Below are positions 25,370 through 39,773 of a stretch of DNA of 46,771 nucleotides, piece by piece; position 1 is the stretch's first letter, and each line of letters opens with the position of its first letter. The position numbers and the translations under genes are program-made. Location: assembly GCA_963703565.1 (NCBI GenBank), contig CAVPEW010000066.1, positions 1 through 46,771 of the forward strand. The letters are read 5' to 3'. The DNA is from CAVPEW01 sp963703565 (GTDB lineage: Bacteria > Actinomycetota > Acidimicrobiia > Acidimicrobiales > VFJN01). A model generated the notes under the pieces. The model made no database searches. It worked only from the letters and a program-made list of their open reading frames with translations, and was not told the origin of the DNA.

Positions 25370-26407
25370 CGCGGTTGCTTCCCGGCGGTGCGGTCGACAC
25401 CGTCGGCATGTTCGACCTGGCCCTGTCGCTTCCCGAGCAGGTTGCCGAAGCGGGCCGCCTGGGTCCGGTGGGACCGCTGCCCGACCACGACGACGTGGAG
25501 AACGTGGTCGTGGTGGGCATGGGCGGCAGCGGCATGGCGGGCGACGTGCTGGCTGCGGTCGCGGCGCCGTTCATGGCCGTGCCGGTCACCGTGGTGAAGG
25601 GCTACGAGGCCCCCTCGTTCACCGGCGACACGACGCTGTGCTTCGCCGTGTCGTACTCGGGCGGCACCGAGGAGACCGTCGAGGCGGCGATCGGAGCAGC
25701 CGAGGCGGGAGCTCGCATGGTGTGCCTGTCAGACGGCGGCGAGCTCGCCCGGATGGCCGCCGACTGGGGCTGCGCCCACATCTCGCTCCCCCCGGTGCCG
25801 ATGCCGCGAGCGGGCCTGGGGGCTCTGGCGGTGCCCCCGCTGCTGGTGCTCGAGCGCATCGGTCTGTTCCGCGGGGCGGGGTCCTACGTGGCCGAGGCCG
25901 TAGCGCAGCTGCGCCGCCGACGCGACCATCTCGCCGACGGCGGGATGGCCGCCATCCTGGCGCGACGGATCGGCCGGACCATCCCGATCGCCTACGGCGG
26001 GGGTGACCTGGGAGCGGTCGCGGCCCGGCGCTTCAAGAACCAGGTCAACGAGAACGCCAAGGCACCGGCGTTCACCAACACCCACCCCGAGCTTCGACCA
26101 CAACGAGATCTGCGGTTGGGGAGTGCACGGCGACCTGACCCGCCAGGCGATGACCGTGGTCAACTTCCGCCACGACTTCGAGCACCCGCAGGTGATGCGC
26201 CGCTTCGATCTGGTCCACGACCTGCTCGACGAGGTCGTGGCAGGCGTGCACGACGTGGTCGCCGAAGGCGAGGGCGCTCTGGCCCAGCTCTTCGACCTGT
26301 TCCTGGTCGGAGACCTCACCTCGCTGCACCTCGCCGCGGAGCTGGGCGTGGACCCCGGCCCGATCCCCGTTCTCGAGGACCTCAAGCTGGCGCTCGCGCG
26401 GGGCTGA
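25366..26407 (+). CDS. Bifunctional phosphoglucose/phosphomannose isomerase, with a single-base frameshift near 26092
   Basis: GTG 25366 overlaps the previous stop. The first part carries a SIS fold: VVVGMGGSGMAGD, SYSGGTEETVEA, then PIAYGGGDLGAVAARRFKNQVNENAKAPAF and NTHPEL. At about 26090-26094 an extra T (GAGCTTCGAC where GAGCTCGAC is expected) breaks the frame. The next frame continues the conserved DHNEICGW motif and ends at 26407 with LEDLKLALARG. The corrected protein is 346 aa, normal for this archaeal/actinobacterial type of PGI/PMI, which interconverts fructose-6-P with glucose-6-P and mannose-6-P. With manB it forms a short pathway to mannose-1-P. The frameshift looks like a sequencing error because the conserved motif resumes at once. 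Confidence 0.85.
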
Positions 26408-26564
26408 GCGACAGGCGCCCGATCCAGCCGGTTCGCCGTCGCGTCGCCGCCTGGCGAGCCGGTACCCTCTCCGGCCGGGCTGATCTGGGTGGCGCCGGCT
26501 GCGCCCAGCCCTCCCATCGACCGCATCGGCGCCCGAGTGGCGCGCCCCGACCATGGGAGGACCC
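26408..26564 (+). promoter_or_regulatory. sahH leader region: candidate -10 TACCCT, hairpin, and Shine-Dalgarno
   Basis: TACCCT at 26463-26468 is a possible -10. Unlike most genes here it would leave a leader of about 90 nt. That leader contains a hairpin: CTGG (26485-26488) with CCAG (26505-26508), and GCGC (26492-26495) with GCGC (26501-26504), a 5-nt loop and a 3-nt bulge. GGGAGG at 26555-26560 is a Shine-Dalgarno 4 nt before ATG 26565 and decides that start over the ATG at 26553. I could not match it to the SAH riboswitch consensus. Confidence 0.35.
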
Positions 26565-28007
26565 ATGACCCTTGCCCCCGACCAGTACGAGGTCGCCGAC
26601 CTCACCCTCGCCCCCTGGGGCCGCAAGGAGATCGAGCTGGCCGAGCACGAGATGCCCGGCCTGATGGCCCTTCGCGCCGAGCTGTCCGACGCCCAGCCCC
26701 TGCGCGGCGCGCGGATCGCGGGTTCGCTGCACATGACCGTGCAGACCGCCGTCCTCATCGAGACCCTCACCGCTCTTGGCGCCGACGTGCGCTGGGCCAG
26801 CTGCAACATCTTCTCGACCCAGGACCACGCGGCAGCCGCGGTGGTCGTGGGCCGCCAGGGCACGCCGGCCGCGCCCAAGGGCGTGCCCGTGTTCGCCTGG
26901 AAGGGCGAGACCCTCGAGGAGTACTGGCGCTGCACCGATCGCCTGTTCCAGTTCCCCAGCGGCGGACCCGACCTCATCCTCGACGACGGCGGCGACGCGA
27001 CCCTCCTGGTGCACAAGGGCGCCGAGTTCGAAGCCGCCGGCTCCGTTCCCGCACCGGGCGAGGGCGACTCCGAGGAGTGGGGGGTCGTGTGCGACCTGCT
27101 CCGGCGCTCGTTGGCCGACGCGCCGGGCCGCTTCTCCGCGCTGGTCGCCGGGATCATCGGCGTCACCGAGGAGACCACCACCGGAGTTCACCGCCTGTAC
27201 CAGATGCACGCTGCCGGCGAGCTCGCCTTCCCGGCCATCAACGTGAACGACTCGGTGACCAAGTCCAAGTTCGACAACCTCTACGGGTGTCGCCACAGCC
27301 TCATCGACGGGATCAACCGCGGCACCGACATCATGCTGGGCGGCAAGGTGGCGGTGGTCTGTGGCTACGGCGAGGTGGGCAAGGGCTGCGCCCAGTCGTT
27401 GCGGGGTCAGGGCTGCCGGGTGGTCGTCACCGAGGTCGACCCCATCTGCGCCCTGCAGGCGGCCATGGAGGGCTTCGAGGTGACGACGATCGAGGCGGTG
27501 CTCGAGCGCGCCGACCTCTTCGTGACCGCCACGGGCAACAAGGGGATCATCACCGCCGAGCACATGGCCCGGATGAAGCACAACGCGGTGGTCGGCAACA
27601 TCGGGCACTTCGACAACGAGATCGACATGGCCGGCCTGTCCCGCCTCAGCGACGTGCGCAAGGTCGAGGTGAAGCCCCAGGTGCACGAGTTCGCGTTCCC
27701 CGACGGCCACTCGGTGATCGTGCTGAGCGAGGGGCGGTTGTTGAACCTGGGCAACGCCACGGGCCACCCGAGCTTCGTGATGTCGATGAGCTTCACCAAC
27801 CAGGTCCTCGCCCAGCTCGAGCTGTTCACCCGGCGCGAGGAGTATCCCCTCGGCGTCCATGTGCTCTCCAAGCTCCTCGACGAGCGTGTCGCCCGGCTGC
27901 ACCTCGATGCGTTGGGCGTCCGGCTGACCGCTCTGACCGCCGAGCAGGCCGACTACCTGGGTCTCGACCCGTCCGGCCCCTTCAAGCACGAGGCCTACCG
28001 CTACTGA
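26565..28007 (+). CDS. sahH: Adenosylhomocysteinase (S-adenosyl-L-homocysteine hydrolase)
   Basis: 480 aa from ATG 26565 with Shine-Dalgarno GGGAGG just before it. Family signatures: SLHMTVQTAVLIETL, SCNIFSTQDHAAAAV, the substrate-site text NVNDSVTKSKFDNLYGCRHSLIDG, the NAD-binding loop VVCGYGEVGKGCA, TGNKGIITAEHM, VGNIGHFDNEIDM, and the C-terminal KHEAYRY whose Lys/Tyr reach the partner subunit's NAD. The enzyme splits S-adenosylhomocysteine to adenosine and homocysteine, relieving product inhibition of methyltransferases. The part from 27439 onward is present again, inverted and identical in protein sequence, at 43345-43913; this copy is the complete one. Confidence 0.97.
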   Translation: MTLAPDQYEVADLTLAPWGRKEIELAEHEMPGLMALRAELSDAQPLRGARIAGSLHMTVQTAVLIETLTALGADVRWASCNIFSTQDHAAAAVVVGRQGTPAAPKGVPVFAWKGETLEEYWRCTDRLFQFPSGGPDLILDDGGDATLLVHKGAEFEAAGSVPAPGEGDSEEWGVVCDLLRRSLADAPGRFSALVAGIIGVTEETTTGVHRLYQMHAAGELAFPAINVNDSVTKSKFDNLYGCRHSLIDGINRGTDIMLGGKVAVVCGYGEVGKGCAQSLRGQGCRVVVTEVDPICALQAAMEGFEVTTIEAVLERADLFVTATGNKGIITAEHMARMKHNAVVGNIGHFDNEIDMAGLSRLSDVRKVEVKPQVHEFAFPDGHSVIVLSEGRLLNLGNATGHPSFVMSMSFTNQVLAQLELFTRREEYPLGVHVLSKLLDERVARLHLDALGVRLTALTAEQADYLGLDPSGPFKHEAYRY

Positions 28008-28049
28008 GGCCCGCAGGCCCTGGTCGGCTCGTGTGTCGCAGCCCCCGCT

Positions 28050-28055
28050 TACGGT
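28050..28055 (+). promoter_or_regulatory. Probable comF -10 element (TACGGT), leaderless
   Basis: TACGGT followed by 7 nt and GTG 28063; the same arrangement is present in the inverted copy (43302-43297). It supports GTG 28063 as the start rather than any upstream codon. Confidence 0.5.
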
Positions 28056-28062
28056 GGCGGCC

Positions 28063-28563
28063 GTGCCGACCACGTCATGGTCCGGGCCGCCAGTGGCGGC
28101 GCTGCTCGAGTACTCGCCCCCGGCTCGGGAGGTCGTGCTGGGCCTCAAGCGCAACGACCGGCGCTCGATCGGCTGGGTCGCCGACGGGCTGTCCACGCTG
28201 ATCGACCCGGAACCGTCGGCGGTGGTCACCTGGGCCCCCACCGCCGCGTCCCGCCGGCGGGCTCGCGGCTATGACCAGGCGGAGCTGCTCGCCCGGGCCG
28301 TGGCCAGGCGCTGGAAGCGTCCGGCCCGGGCGCTGTTGCGTCGGCGGCCGGGGCCGCCCCAGGCCGGTCGGGGAGCGTTGGCGCGCGTGGCGCACCCCGG
28401 CTTCGACGCCACCGGCGCCGTCCCGTTGCGCGTGGTGGTGGTCGACGACGTCGTGACCACGGGTGCGACCCTGGCCGCTGCCGCGGAGGCCCTCCACCGG
28501 GCCGGCGCGGTCCGAGGTGCGCGCCGTGGCGTCGGCCCGCACCGGGGCGCAGGCCGGGCATAG
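28063..28563 (+). pseudogene. comF: comF-like phosphoribosyltransferase, left-arm copy with a frameshifted 3' end
   Basis: It matches the intact copy at 43289-42750 until about 28508. There GCGGTCCGAGGTGCG replaces GCGCTCGAGGTGCG, a shift that changes the last ~18 residues. One substitution earlier gives ARVAHPG against ARAAHPG. The PRPP-binding segment VVVVDDVVTTGATL is intact. The damage most likely reflects poor sequence quality in this arm, not a real pseudogene. Confidence 0.8.
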
Positions 28564-28602
28564 GATCGCTCCACCGAGCCCCTCGACACGGGAGGTCGTC
28601 TG

Positions 28603-28945
28603 ATGGAGATCACCGTCAGCGCCCGCAACGTCGGCGTCTCACCAGCGCTGCGGCGTGCGGCCGAGGAGAAGTTCGCTCGATTGCGTCGCCTGTCCGGGAA
28701 GCTTCGAACGGGTCAAGGTCCACTTCTGGACCGAGTCGAACGGTCGCAGCGACCAGCGCCTCTGGTGCGAGGTGATCGTCGTCGGCCGAGGTCAGGTCGT
28801 GCAGGCCAAGGTCGTGTCGGCCGACCCCTTCGGGGCCGTCGACGCCGCGGTCGACAAGCTCGATCGCCAACTGCAGCGGGCCAAGGCGGTTCGCCTGGCA
28901 CGGGGCGGCGCCCGTCGACCCTCCGGGCGGGCCATCTCCGCCTGA
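28603..28945 (+). pseudogene. hpf: Hibernation-promoting factor / ribosome-associated inhibitor, left-arm copy with a frameshift
   Basis: ATG 28603 follows the Shine-Dalgarno GGGAGG. It starts MEITVSARNVGVSPALRR, then loses frame at about 28697-28704 (CGGGAAGCTTCGAAC against CGGGGAGCTCGAAC in the intact copy, a net +1), and resumes in another frame to 28945. Two substitutions (AKVVSAD, AAVDKLD) differ from the intact right-arm gene at 42750-42409. Confidence 0.82.
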
Positions 28946-29037
28946 CCCGCTCGGGCCAGCCGAAGGGTTCGTGCGGGCCAGTGGCGACTAGGATGTTCGG
29001 GCCACCCGCTCGGCCGGGGTGCCCGGAGGCGAGGCGC

Positions 29038-29733
29038 ATGCCCGAAGCGAGCGGCGAGTCCACCCGAGTCGGGTCGGACCCGATCAGGATCCTCATCTGC
29101 GACGACCACGCCCTGTTCCGGCGTGGGCTGGCCATGGTTCTCGAGGTCGAGGACGGCCTGCAGGTGGTCGGTGAGGCCGAGGACGGGTCCGAGGCCGTGC
29201 GCCTGGCCGAGGAGCTCGCTGCCAGACGTGGTGCTCATGGACGTGCGGATGCCCCGTTTGTCCGGCATCGAGGCCACTGCGGCGATCGCCAGCGCATGCC
29301 CCGCGACCAAGATCATCATGCTGACCGTCAGCGACGAGGAGGACGACCTCTACGAGGCGATCAAGGCGGGTGCCGCGGGCGACCTGCTCAAGGAGATCTC
29401 GATCGAGGAGGTCGCGTCGGCCGTCTCTTCGGTCATGGCCGGCCAGAGCCTCATCTCACCGTCGATGGCCTCGAAGTTGCTCACTGAGTTCTCGACGCTC
29501 GCACGCCGCGCCGACGACCGGCAGGCGGTGGCCTCGCCGCGTCTGACCGATCGCGAGGTGGAGGTCCTGCGCCACGTCGCCAAGGGCATGAGCAACCGCG
29601 AGATAGCCTCCGAGCTGTACATCCGGAGAACACGGTCAAGAACCACGTCCGCAACATCCTCGAGAAGCTGCACCTGCACTCGCGCGTCGAAGCGGTGATG
29701 TACGCCGTGCGTGAGCGCATCCTCGACACCTGA
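29038..29733 (+). pseudogene. NarL/LuxR-type response regulator, left-arm copy with two frameshifts
   Basis: ATG 29038 has GGAGG upstream. Compared with the intact copy (42315-41620) there is a +1 near 29218-29224 (GCTGCCAGACG against GCGCCAGACG) and a -1 near 29625 (TACATCCGGAG against TACATCTCGGAG). The second change destroys the helix-turn-helix ISENTVKNHV. A substitution also changes the conserved GYLLK to GDLLK. All differences point to errors in this arm. Confidence 0.82.
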
Positions 29734-29789
29734 GCCCGGCGGCGGCGCAGCTTCGAGGAATACGCCGGCCCGATGGTTAGTTCAGCTAA

Positions 29790-30283
29790 GTGATGGTCTC
29801 GCCCCCCTCGCAGGTCCCCGTGGACCATGCGGCCGATGTCGATCCCGAGCTGGTTGGCGCGCTGCGTCTCGCCGTGGGGCGCCTGGCGCGCCGCATGCGC
29901 CGCGAGTCCTCCTCGGGCCGGGCGCTCACCCAGCTGGGCGTGCTCGACACCCTCGAGCGGCTGGGTCCCCGAACGCTGGGCGAGCTGGCATCCCTGGAGC
30001 GAGTGGCACCGCCCACCATCACCCGTGCCGTCGGCGCTCTCGAGGCGGAGGGGCTCGTCGACAAGCACCTCGACGACACCGACCGACGCGTCCAGTGGGC
30101 CCGCCTCACCGCCGCCGGCCGGCGCGAGGTTCACGAGGTCCGTTCGAAGCGCGAGGCCTGGCTGCTCGAGCGGCTCGGCTCGGTTCCAGCCGCCGACCGG
30201 GATCGCCTCGGCGAGACGATCCGCTTGTTGGAGGCCGTCGCGGGCGGGAGCCCTCTGCCCCCGAACCGCCGAGGTCACGCCGA
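29790..30283 (+). pseudogene. MarR-family regulator, left-arm copy with a frameshift near its 3' end
   Basis: GTG 29790 (ATG 29793) is preceded by the same TTAGTTCAGCTAA palindrome as the right copy. It is identical to the intact protein over about 151 residues, until GCGGGCGGGAG (about 30243) replaces GCGGGCGAGGAG. The 1-nt loss and the later change of TGA to CGA remove the proper stop. Confidence 0.8.
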
Positions 30284-31573
30284 GCGCGTCTTCCGGCCCC
30301 CTACCCCGTCTCGTCGTTCCGCGGGCACCTTCCGGTCACTGCGCGTGCGTAGATTTCCGCCTGTTCTTCACGGGCCAGCTCGTATCGCAGACCGGCACCT
30401 GGCTCACCACCGTCGCCCAGACGCTCTGGTGCTCGACCTGACCGACTCGGGAGTCGCCATCGGGCTGCTCACCGCCTGCCAGTTCGGCCCCCTGCTGGCT
30501 CTGGGGGCGTGGGCTGGGGCGGTCGCCGACCGGCTCGACAAGCGCCGGATGCTGCTGGTCACCCAGGCAGGGGCCACGTCCAGTCGCTCACGCTTGGGTT
30601 CGTGGTGCTCGCGGGCGCCGACACGCTGGGCTTGATCTACGCCCTGGCCGTGGTGCAGGGGATCCTCACCGCCTTCGACAACCCGGTCCGGCGGTCGCTG
30701 GTGGTCGAGATGGTCGACGGCCCCGACGTGGCGCAACGCCGTGAGCCTCAACAGCGCAGTGATGACCGGCTCTCGCATCGTGGGCCCGGCCGTGGCGGGG
30801 CGGGCTCATCGTCGCCTTCGGGTTCGCGGTGGTGCTTCCTCATCGACGGGATCAGCTACATCGCCGTGCTGGTAGGTCTGTGGCGGATCCGCACCGAGGA
30901 GATCCACAGCGCTGGTGCCGAGCCTGAACGAGAGGGCAGGTCCGGGGAGGGCATGGCGTACATCTGGAGAGAACGACGCCTCCGGGTGCCGATGGTGATG
31001 TTGGCGCTGATCGGGACGGTGGCGTTCAACTTCCAGGTGACCCTGCCGTTGCTGGTGTCGCGCGCGGCGGCGACGCAGAGCACCTTCAGCCTGTTGTTCT
31101 CGGCGCTCAGCGTGGGGTCGCTGGTCGGTGCGCTGGCCACGGCGCGGCGTACGGAGGTCACCCCTGCTCAGCTCGTCACCGTGTTGGTGGCGTTCGGCGT
31201 GGCGATGCTCGCGCTGGCCTAGGTCCTCCCCAACCTGGCCACCGCCTTCGTGGCCCCGCTGCTGGGCGCCAGCTCGATCGCACTGATGACCTTGGTGACG
31301 GCCAGCGTGCAGGTGCTGGCGGAGCCGCGACGATGCGGCCGGTCAGTGCCATCCAAGCCATGGTGTTCCTGGGTTCGACCCCTATCGGCGGTCCGTCGTG
31401 GTGCATTGTCCTCAGGGCCTCGGTGCCGGGGCGGGCGTCACCGTGGGGTCGCCTGCCTGGTGGCTGCCGCCTATGGGGCCCTGGCTCTCGCCGGACCTCA
31501 GGCACCCGGCTCGGACGGGACGGGTGCCGACCCCGCCATGGTCGAATCCGAGGCCATCACCCTCGCCGACTAG
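30280..31573 (+). pseudogene. MFS transporter, left-arm copy with many frameshifts and an in-frame stop
   Basis: Fragments of the intact right-arm transporter are found in all three frames: SDSGVAIGLLTACQFGP (about 30440), VVLAGADTLGLIYALAVVQGILTAFDNPVRR (about 30600-30700), and RVPMVMLALIGTVAFNFQVTLP (about 30985). At 31219 the text GCCTAGGTCCTCC stands for GCCGCGTCTCCC and adds a stop. From marR to secA this arm is 13 nt shorter than the right arm. Confidence 0.8.
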
Positions 31574-31640
31574 GGCTACCCCGGCGACGTCGGTGGTGCT
31601 GGCCGGGGGCACAGCGGTGGCCACTAGCCTCCATGGCCGC

Positions 31641-34342
<2,702 letters not shown>

Positions 34343-34349
34343 GAGGGGG

Positions 34350-35441
34350 GTGCGAGACCTCACCGAGGAGCTGGCCCGGACCCGCAATTGCGCATGCCGA
34401 GGGGTACCTGAGGGTTGCCACGTGCTCCGTACCCGGCGCCCCCAGCTCGAGGGCGGAGGCTTCGAGGCCCGATCCCGCGGCAATGACGCCCATCGCGGCC
34501 CGTTCAGTCACCGCCGAGCTCTGGCCGGCGTCGGTTGACGACCTCGATGCCTTCGAACGGCTCACGGCCGAGGCCTTGACGCCGAGGCTGCACGACCTGG
34601 CCGTGAGGCCGACGAGTCCCAGGTTCCCGAGATCGAGGCTTCGCTGTCCTCGTTGGACCGGGCCCTGCGCCAACCTGGAGATGCGCTCGATGTTCTCGGG
34701 CGAGCACGACGAGCGCGATGCGTACGCCGCGCTCGATCCAGGCCGGCGAGGGTGGCGCCGATGCCCAGCACGGAGATGCTCGACCGGATGCCGCTGGCGC
34801 AGGGCCGTGGCCCTCGCGTCGACCAGCTCGACGCCACGCCCGGTTCGGAAGCAGGTCTGTCCTCGGTGGAGTTCGTAGTGGCCGGCCGCTACGCCTACGG
34901 GCTGCTCCTGAGCGGGGCGTGCACCGGCTGGTGCGCATGAGCCCGTCGAAATGCGCGGAGGGCAAGCGCCAGACAGCGGTCGCCGCGGTCGGCGCGGCGC
35001 CCATGCTCGACGACGTCGCCGTCGACATCCCCGACGACGACATCGAGATGCAGGTCTTCCGGCTCCTTCGGAGCGGGCGGCCAGCACGTGAACAAGACGT
35101 CCTCAGCGGTGCGGCTGATCCACAAGCCCACGGGCACCGTCGTGTCGTGCCAGATCGAGCGCAGCCAACTGCAGAACCGGGCCCGGGCCATGACGATGCT
35201 GCGGGCCAAGCTCGCCGACCTGCGTGACAGGAGCGCCTTGCCGAACCTCGATTCGCATCCGCGGCGAGCAGCAGCGGGTCGGGTTCGGCAGCCAGATCCG
35301 CTCCTACGTGCTGCAGCCCTACCAGATGGTCAAGGATCTGCGGACCGAGCAGCAGACCGGCAACGTCGCTGGCGGTGCTCGACGGGACCTCGACGACTTC
35401 ATCGAGAGCTACCTGCGGTGGCGCCGGGGGATAGTGGGTGA
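34350..35441 (+). pseudogene. prfB: prfB (release factor 2), left-arm copy with many frameshifts
   Basis: GTG 34350 matches the intact start at 36874. Pieces such as SSAVRLIHKPTGTVVSCQIERSQ (from about 35100) and SYVLQPYQMVKDLRTE (about 35310) are recognisable, but the frame is lost repeatedly and the MSPF anticodon-tripeptide region reads MSPSKC. The arm is about 13 nt shorter than the intact copy over this gene. The stop region also differs (GTGGGTGAG for GTGGGCTAG). Confidence 0.8.
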
Positions 35442-35488
35442 GAGCGGTGCCGTGGGGGTCGCGGAGCACCGGCACCGTTGTTGGGCCC

Positions 35489-35588
35489 ATGATCACGCTC
35501 GAACACGTGACCAAGTCGTACAAGAACGACGTCGTCGCGCGACGCCAACGTCGACATCCGCAAGGGCAATCGTCTTCCTCGTCGGCGC
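35489..35588 (+). pseudogene. ftsE: 5' fragment of ftsE, left-arm copy, ending at the fold-back hinge
   Basis: ATG 35489 opens MITLEHVTKSYKNDVVA, then a small deletion breaks the frame (GTCGCGCGACGCC against GTCGCGCTGCGCGACGCC). The homology to ftsE stops at 35588, where the sequence turns back on itself. Confidence 0.8.
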
Positions 35589-35634
35589 AGGAAGGTCGAC
35601 TTGCCCGACCCCGAGGCGCCGACGAGGAAGACGA
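35572..35634. other. Hinge of the inverted duplication (hairpin tip)
   Basis: GTCTTCCTCGTCGGCGC (35572-35588) is followed by a 28-nt loop (35589-35616) and then its exact reverse complement (35617-35633). The loop itself is the next part of ftsE on the minus strand, coding the Walker A region. The structure is therefore one strand read to the end and then the opposite strand read back from slightly further along. This asymmetric loop is typical of strand-switch chimeras in amplified DNA or hairpin-type read artefacts. Confidence 0.88.
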
Positions 35635-35722
35635 ACTCCCCCTTGCGGATGTCGACGTTGGCGTCGCGCAGCGCGACGACGTCGTTCTTGTACGACTTGG
35701 TCACGTGTTCGAGCGTGATCAT
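35589..35722 (-). CDS. ftsE: Cell-division ATP-binding protein FtsE, N-terminal fragment (cut at hinge)
   Basis: ATG 35722 on the minus strand reads MITLEHVTKSYKN, followed by the Walker A motif GASGSGKST (Gly35-Thr43, Lys41); then the fold-back interrupts it at about residue 44. FtsE pairs with the membrane protein FtsX to drive septal peptidoglycan hydrolysis. Position after prfB is the classical prfB-ftsE-ftsX-smpB order. TACCGT at 35738-35733, 10 nt upstream of the ATG, may be its -10. Confidence 0.85.
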
Positions 35723-35770
35723 GGGCCCGACGACGGTACCAGTGCTCGGCGCGACCCCCGCGGCACCGCT

Positions 35771-36874
35771 CTAGCCCACTATCCCCCGGCGCCACCGCAG
35801 GTAGCTCTCGATGAAGTCGTCGAGGTCCCCGTCGAGCACGGCCGCGACGTTGCCGGTCTCGTGCTCGGTCCGCAGATCCTTGACCATCTGGTAGGGCTGC
35901 AGCACGTAGGAGCGGATCTGGCTGCCGAACCCGACCCGCTGCTGCTCGCCGCGGATCGAGTCGAGCTCGGCAAGGCGCTCCTGCTCACGCAGGTCGGCGA
36001 GCTTGGCCCGCAGCATCGTCATGGCCCGGGCCCGGTTCTGCAGTTGGCTGCGCTCGATCTGGCACGACACGACGGTGCCCGTGGGCTTGTGGATCAGCCG
36101 CACCGCTGAGGACGTCTTGTTCACGTGCTGGCCGCCCGCTCCCGAGGACCGGAAGACCTGCATCTCGATGTCGTCGTCGGGGATGTCGACGGCGACATCG
36201 TCGTCGAGCATGGGCACCACGCCGAGCGCGGCGAACGCTGTCTGGCGCTTGCCCTGCGCGTTGAACGGGCTCATGCGCACCAGCCGGTGCACGCCCCGCT
36301 CGGCCTGGAGCAGCCCGTAGGCGTAGCGGCCGGCCACTACGAACTCCACCGAGGACAGACCTGCTTCCGAACCGGGCGTGGCGTCGAGCTCCTCGACGCC
36401 GAGGCCACGGCCCTGCGCCCAGCGGGCGTACATGCGGTAGAGCATCTCTGCCCAGTCCTGGGCATCGGCACCACCCTCGCCGGCCTGGATCGAGCACAGC
36501 GCATCGCGCTCGTCGTGCTCGCCCGAGAACATCGAGCGCATCTCCAGGTCGCGCAGGGCCCGGTCCAACGAGGACAGCGAAGCCTCGATCTCGGGAACCT
36601 GGGACTCGTCGGCCTCCTCACGGGCCAGGTCGTGCAGGACCTCGGCGTCGTCGAGCTCGGCCGTGAGCCGTTCGAAGGCATCGAGGTCGTCGACGACGCC
36701 GGCCAGCTCGGCGGTGACCGAACGGGCGCGATCGGCGTCGTCCCACAGATCGGGCCTCGAAGCCTCCGCCTCGAGCTGGGGGCGCCGGGTACGGAGCGCG
36801 TCGATCCTCAGGTACCCCTCGGCATCGGCGAGGCGCTTGCGGGTCCGGGCCAGCTCCTCGGTGAGGTCTCGCAC
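35771..36874 (-). CDS. prfB: Peptide chain release factor 2
   Basis: 367 aa from GTG 36874, the usual RF2 length; an open frame extends to 36925 but lies inside secA. The run GAGGGGGG right at the start codon may be the ribosome-binding site. The anticodon-mimic tripeptide is Ser-Pro-Phe in VRMSPFNAQGKRQT, which reads UGA/UAA. The catalytic GGQ is at 247-249 in GAGGQHVNKTSSAVR. No in-frame UGA near codon 25 is seen, so the programmed +1 frameshift that controls RF2 in E. coli is absent. It starts 5 nt after the secA stop. The broken duplicate is at 34350-35441. Confidence 0.95.
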   Translation of the reverse strand: MRDLTEELARTRKRLADAEGYLRIDALRTRRPQLEAEASRPDLWDDADRARSVTAELAGVVDDLDAFERLTAELDDAEVLHDLAREEADESQVPEIEASLSSLDRALRDLEMRSMFSGEHDERDALCSIQAGEGGADAQDWAEMLYRMYARWAQGRGLGVEELDATPGSEAGLSSVEFVVAGRYAYGLLQAERGVHRLVRMSPFNAQGKRQTAFAALGVVPMLDDDVAVDIPDDDIEMQVFRSSGAGGQHVNKTSSAVRLIHKPTGTVVSCQIERSQLQNRARAMTMLRAKLADLREQERLAELDSIRGEQQRVGFGSQIRSYVLQPYQMVKDLRTEHETGNVAAVLDGDLDDFIESYLRWRRGIVG

Positions 36875-36879
36875 CCCCC

Positions 36880-39699
<2,820 letters not shown>

Positions 39700-39773
39700 G
39701 CGGCCATGGAGGCTAGTGGCCACCGCTGTGCCCCCGGCCGGCGCCCACCGACGTCGCTGCGCCCGGGGTAGCC

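Noticed and set aside
26408..26564. SAH riboswitch before sahH
   Set aside because: I could not find the conserved core of the known SAH riboswitch; only a generic GC-rich hairpin is visible.
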